Shown here: positions 62,847 through 64,000 of the stretch, piece by piece
How the letters are laid out: each line of letters begins with the position of its first letter
How positions within the stretch are numbered: the stretch's first letter is position 1
From: Bacteroidota bacterium
GTDB lineage: Bacteria > Bacteroidota > Bacteroidia > Bacteroidales > Lentimicrobiaceae
Assembly (NCBI GenBank): GCA_009773515.1
Contig: WSXX01000017.1
Span: 34,487-98,486, forward strand
DNA length: 64,000 nt
Direction of reading: 5' to 3'
The notes under the pieces: model-generated
What the model was told of the DNA's origin: nothing
Seen by the model: the letters and a program-made list of their open reading frames with translations, nothing else
The model's database searches: none
Translations under genes and position numbers: made by a program

Positions 62847-63707
62847 ATGCTGATAGGTAAATTAGTACTCAAATTGTTGCCAATCAGATACTACTATCAG
62901 GCAAGAAATATTTATCGAAAATACCACAAGGCCATTTATAAAGAACTCAGTGAAACTGATCTTCATAAGATTTTGGTTGAGTCAATGGGAATTAAAAATG
63001 GCGATGTGATTTTTGTGCATAGTTCTATTGATAGACTAAATATTTCAGCATCACCATTCAAAATTCTCAATATTTTGCAGGAAGTTGTTGGTAGTAATGG
63101 CACATTGTTATTCCCTGCATGGCATTTTACAGAACGGGCTGAATTATATCTAAAAAAAAATAAAGTTTTTGATGTCAGAAAAGCTCCAGTTGCTTTGGGC
63201 CTTTTGCCGGAAATCGCCAGAAGAAGTCCATTGGCAAAAAGGAGTATTCATCCTACCAATTCAATAGTTGCTATCGGAAAACAAGCAGACGAACTGCTCA
63301 TGCAGCATGGCGATAGCATCTACCCTTGTGATGAGCTAAGCCCTTTTTATAAAATGATGAAATTAAATGCAAAAATTATCGGATTGGGAGTCACAACAGA
63401 GTTTTTGTCATTTGTTCATTGTCCGGAGGATGTTATGAAAGCAGATTTTCCTGTAAAAACACGCTCTGATGTGGTATTCGAAACCAATGTAATTGACCAC
63501 GATGGAAACACACGTATTATATCCACACTGGTTGCTGATAAAACAATTGCAACAAGAAATATTCCTGGTTTTATAAAAGCTTTTGTTGATCCTGAAATTG
63601 CAAGAGATTTTCATTTCAGAGGTAACCATTTCTTTATTGCTGATTCTAAAGAATTATACAAGATTATTGAAAGACTGGCTTTGAAAGATATAACCATTTA
63701 CAGCTAA
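62847..63707 (+). CDS. AAC(3)-family N-acyltransferase
   Basis: The 286-residue product matches aminoglycoside 3-N-acetyltransferase-like proteins: GDVIFVHSSIDRL, GSNGTLLFPAWHF, the signature RSIHPTNSIVAIG, GDSIYPCDELSPFYKMM and LGVTTEFLSFVHCPED. The family includes antibiotic-resistance enzymes but also N-acyltransferases that decorate amino sugars in O-antigens. With ACP, reductase, ligase and deacetylase beside it, the second role fits better. It starts seven bases after the deacetylase stop. Confidence 0.87.
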   Translation: MLIGKLVLKLLPIRYYYQARNIYRKYHKAIYKELSETDLHKILVESMGIKNGDVIFVHSSIDRLNISASPFKILNILQEVVGSNGTLLFPAWHFTERAELYLKKNKVFDVRKAPVALGLLPEIARRSPLAKRSIHPTNSIVAIGKQADELLMQHGDSIYPCDELSPFYKMMKLNAKIIGLGVTTEFLSFVHCPEDVMKADFPVKTRSDVVFETNVIDHDGNTRIISTLVADKTIATRNIPGFIKAFVDPEIARDFHFRGNHFFIADSKELYKIIERLALKDITIYS

Positions 63708-63752
63708 TAATTGTCCTGCAAGGAAATGGATTAAGTGCTTCTGGAAATAGCC

Positions 63753-64000
63753 GAAGAGACAATCAAAATACCGAAGAGTAAATCGAAATACCTAAGAGTC
63801 CATCGCGTTCACCCAAGAGTCAATCAAAATAGCTGAATAGTCAATCGAAATAGGTGAAGAGTCAATCGAAATAGCCGAAGAGCCAATCAAAATAGCTGAA
63901 GAGTCCATCGTGTTCACCCAAGAGACAATCGTGTTCACCCAAGAGACAATCGTGTTCACCCAAGAGACAATCGTGTTCACCCAAGAGACAATCGTGTTCA
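63753..64000. repeat. Composite 20-21-bp minisatellite, runs off window
   Basis: Twelve head-to-tail units are visible. Units 1-2 are 20 bp, the rest 21 bp. All share the core AAGAG(T/A)C(A/C)ATC. The second half of a unit is either a/g-AAATAGCC/T or GTGTTCACC; the two kinds are mixed at first and the last units are all of the GTGTTCACC kind. There are no spacers, so it is not a CRISPR array. Confidence 0.9.

Noticed and set aside
62847..63707. Aminoglycoside resistance gene
   Set aside because: The AAC(3)-like fold is present, but the operon context favours a biosynthetic N-acyltransferase; resistance is not supported by sequence alone.
63792..63980. 62-residue minus-strand open frame of heptad-like repeats
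   Set aside because: It is only the translation of the 21-bp repeat, with no ribosome-binding site or signal.
63753..64000. CRISPR array
   Set aside because: Units abut with no spacers and there are no cas genes nearby; it is a minisatellite.

Overview
The window is a chromosomal segment of a Bacteroidota bacterium, most likely Bacteroidales or a related free-living lineage. Signs of this are a PorQ component of the type IX secretion system (T9SS), a protein with a T9SS type A sorting tail, Bacteroidota-typical families (DUF1573, DUF4412, DUF5683, long NusB, DUF4369/TlpA-like) and many copies of the Bacteroidota -7 promoter motif TAnnTTTG. It runs out of a TonB-dependent receptor at base 1 and into a tandem repeat at base 64000. 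No tRNA, rRNA or CRISPR array was seen.

Bases 1-44775 are mainly housekeeping. In order: a partial TonB receptor, a conserved secreted protein, DnaB, a TlpA-like thiol-disulfide protein, an FKBP isomerase, a 3'-5' exonuclease, a lipoprotein, MnmD, acylphosphatase, a Nudix-type regulator, a large PAS/PocR hybrid histidine kinase, LolA-like protein and FtsK, a cyclophilin, signal peptidase I, DapB, ParB and ParA, NusB, YajC, a YbbR-like protein, CoaE, aconitase, PorQ, IspH, RecF, a DUF721 (DciA-like) protein, an acyltransferase E2 and a glycosyltransferase fused to a degenerate sugar-phosphate transferase. Small repeats interrupt this part: two MITE-like elements with terminal inverted repeats and 10-11 bp target duplications (36529-36666 and 39593-39715), and a duplicated 3' end of porQ separated from the gene by a 65-bp tandem repeat (34050-34490).

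Bases 45054-57764 are an accessory polymorphic-toxin locus read leftwards. A 2155-residue SpvB/FG-GAP/RHS protein ends in a zinc-dependent M15 peptidase domain and is followed by a lipoprotein that fits a periplasmic immunity protein. Two silent or orphan cassettes follow, each an N-terminally truncated RHS core with a new hydrophobic C-terminus plus a small membrane protein. The core sequence of the second cassette is nearly identical to that of the full-length gene, so tip exchange by recombination is plausible. Upstream lie a T9SS-tailed small protein and a frameshifted tail-fibre-like protein.

Bases 57999-63707 hold a lipoprotein esterase and then a tight five-gene rightward operon: acyl carrier protein, SDR reductase, acyl-AMP ligase, NodB-like deacetylase and AAC(3)-family N-acyltransferase. 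Together they suggest ACP-dependent acylation of an amino sugar or similar small molecule. The window ends in a composite 21-bp minisatellite.
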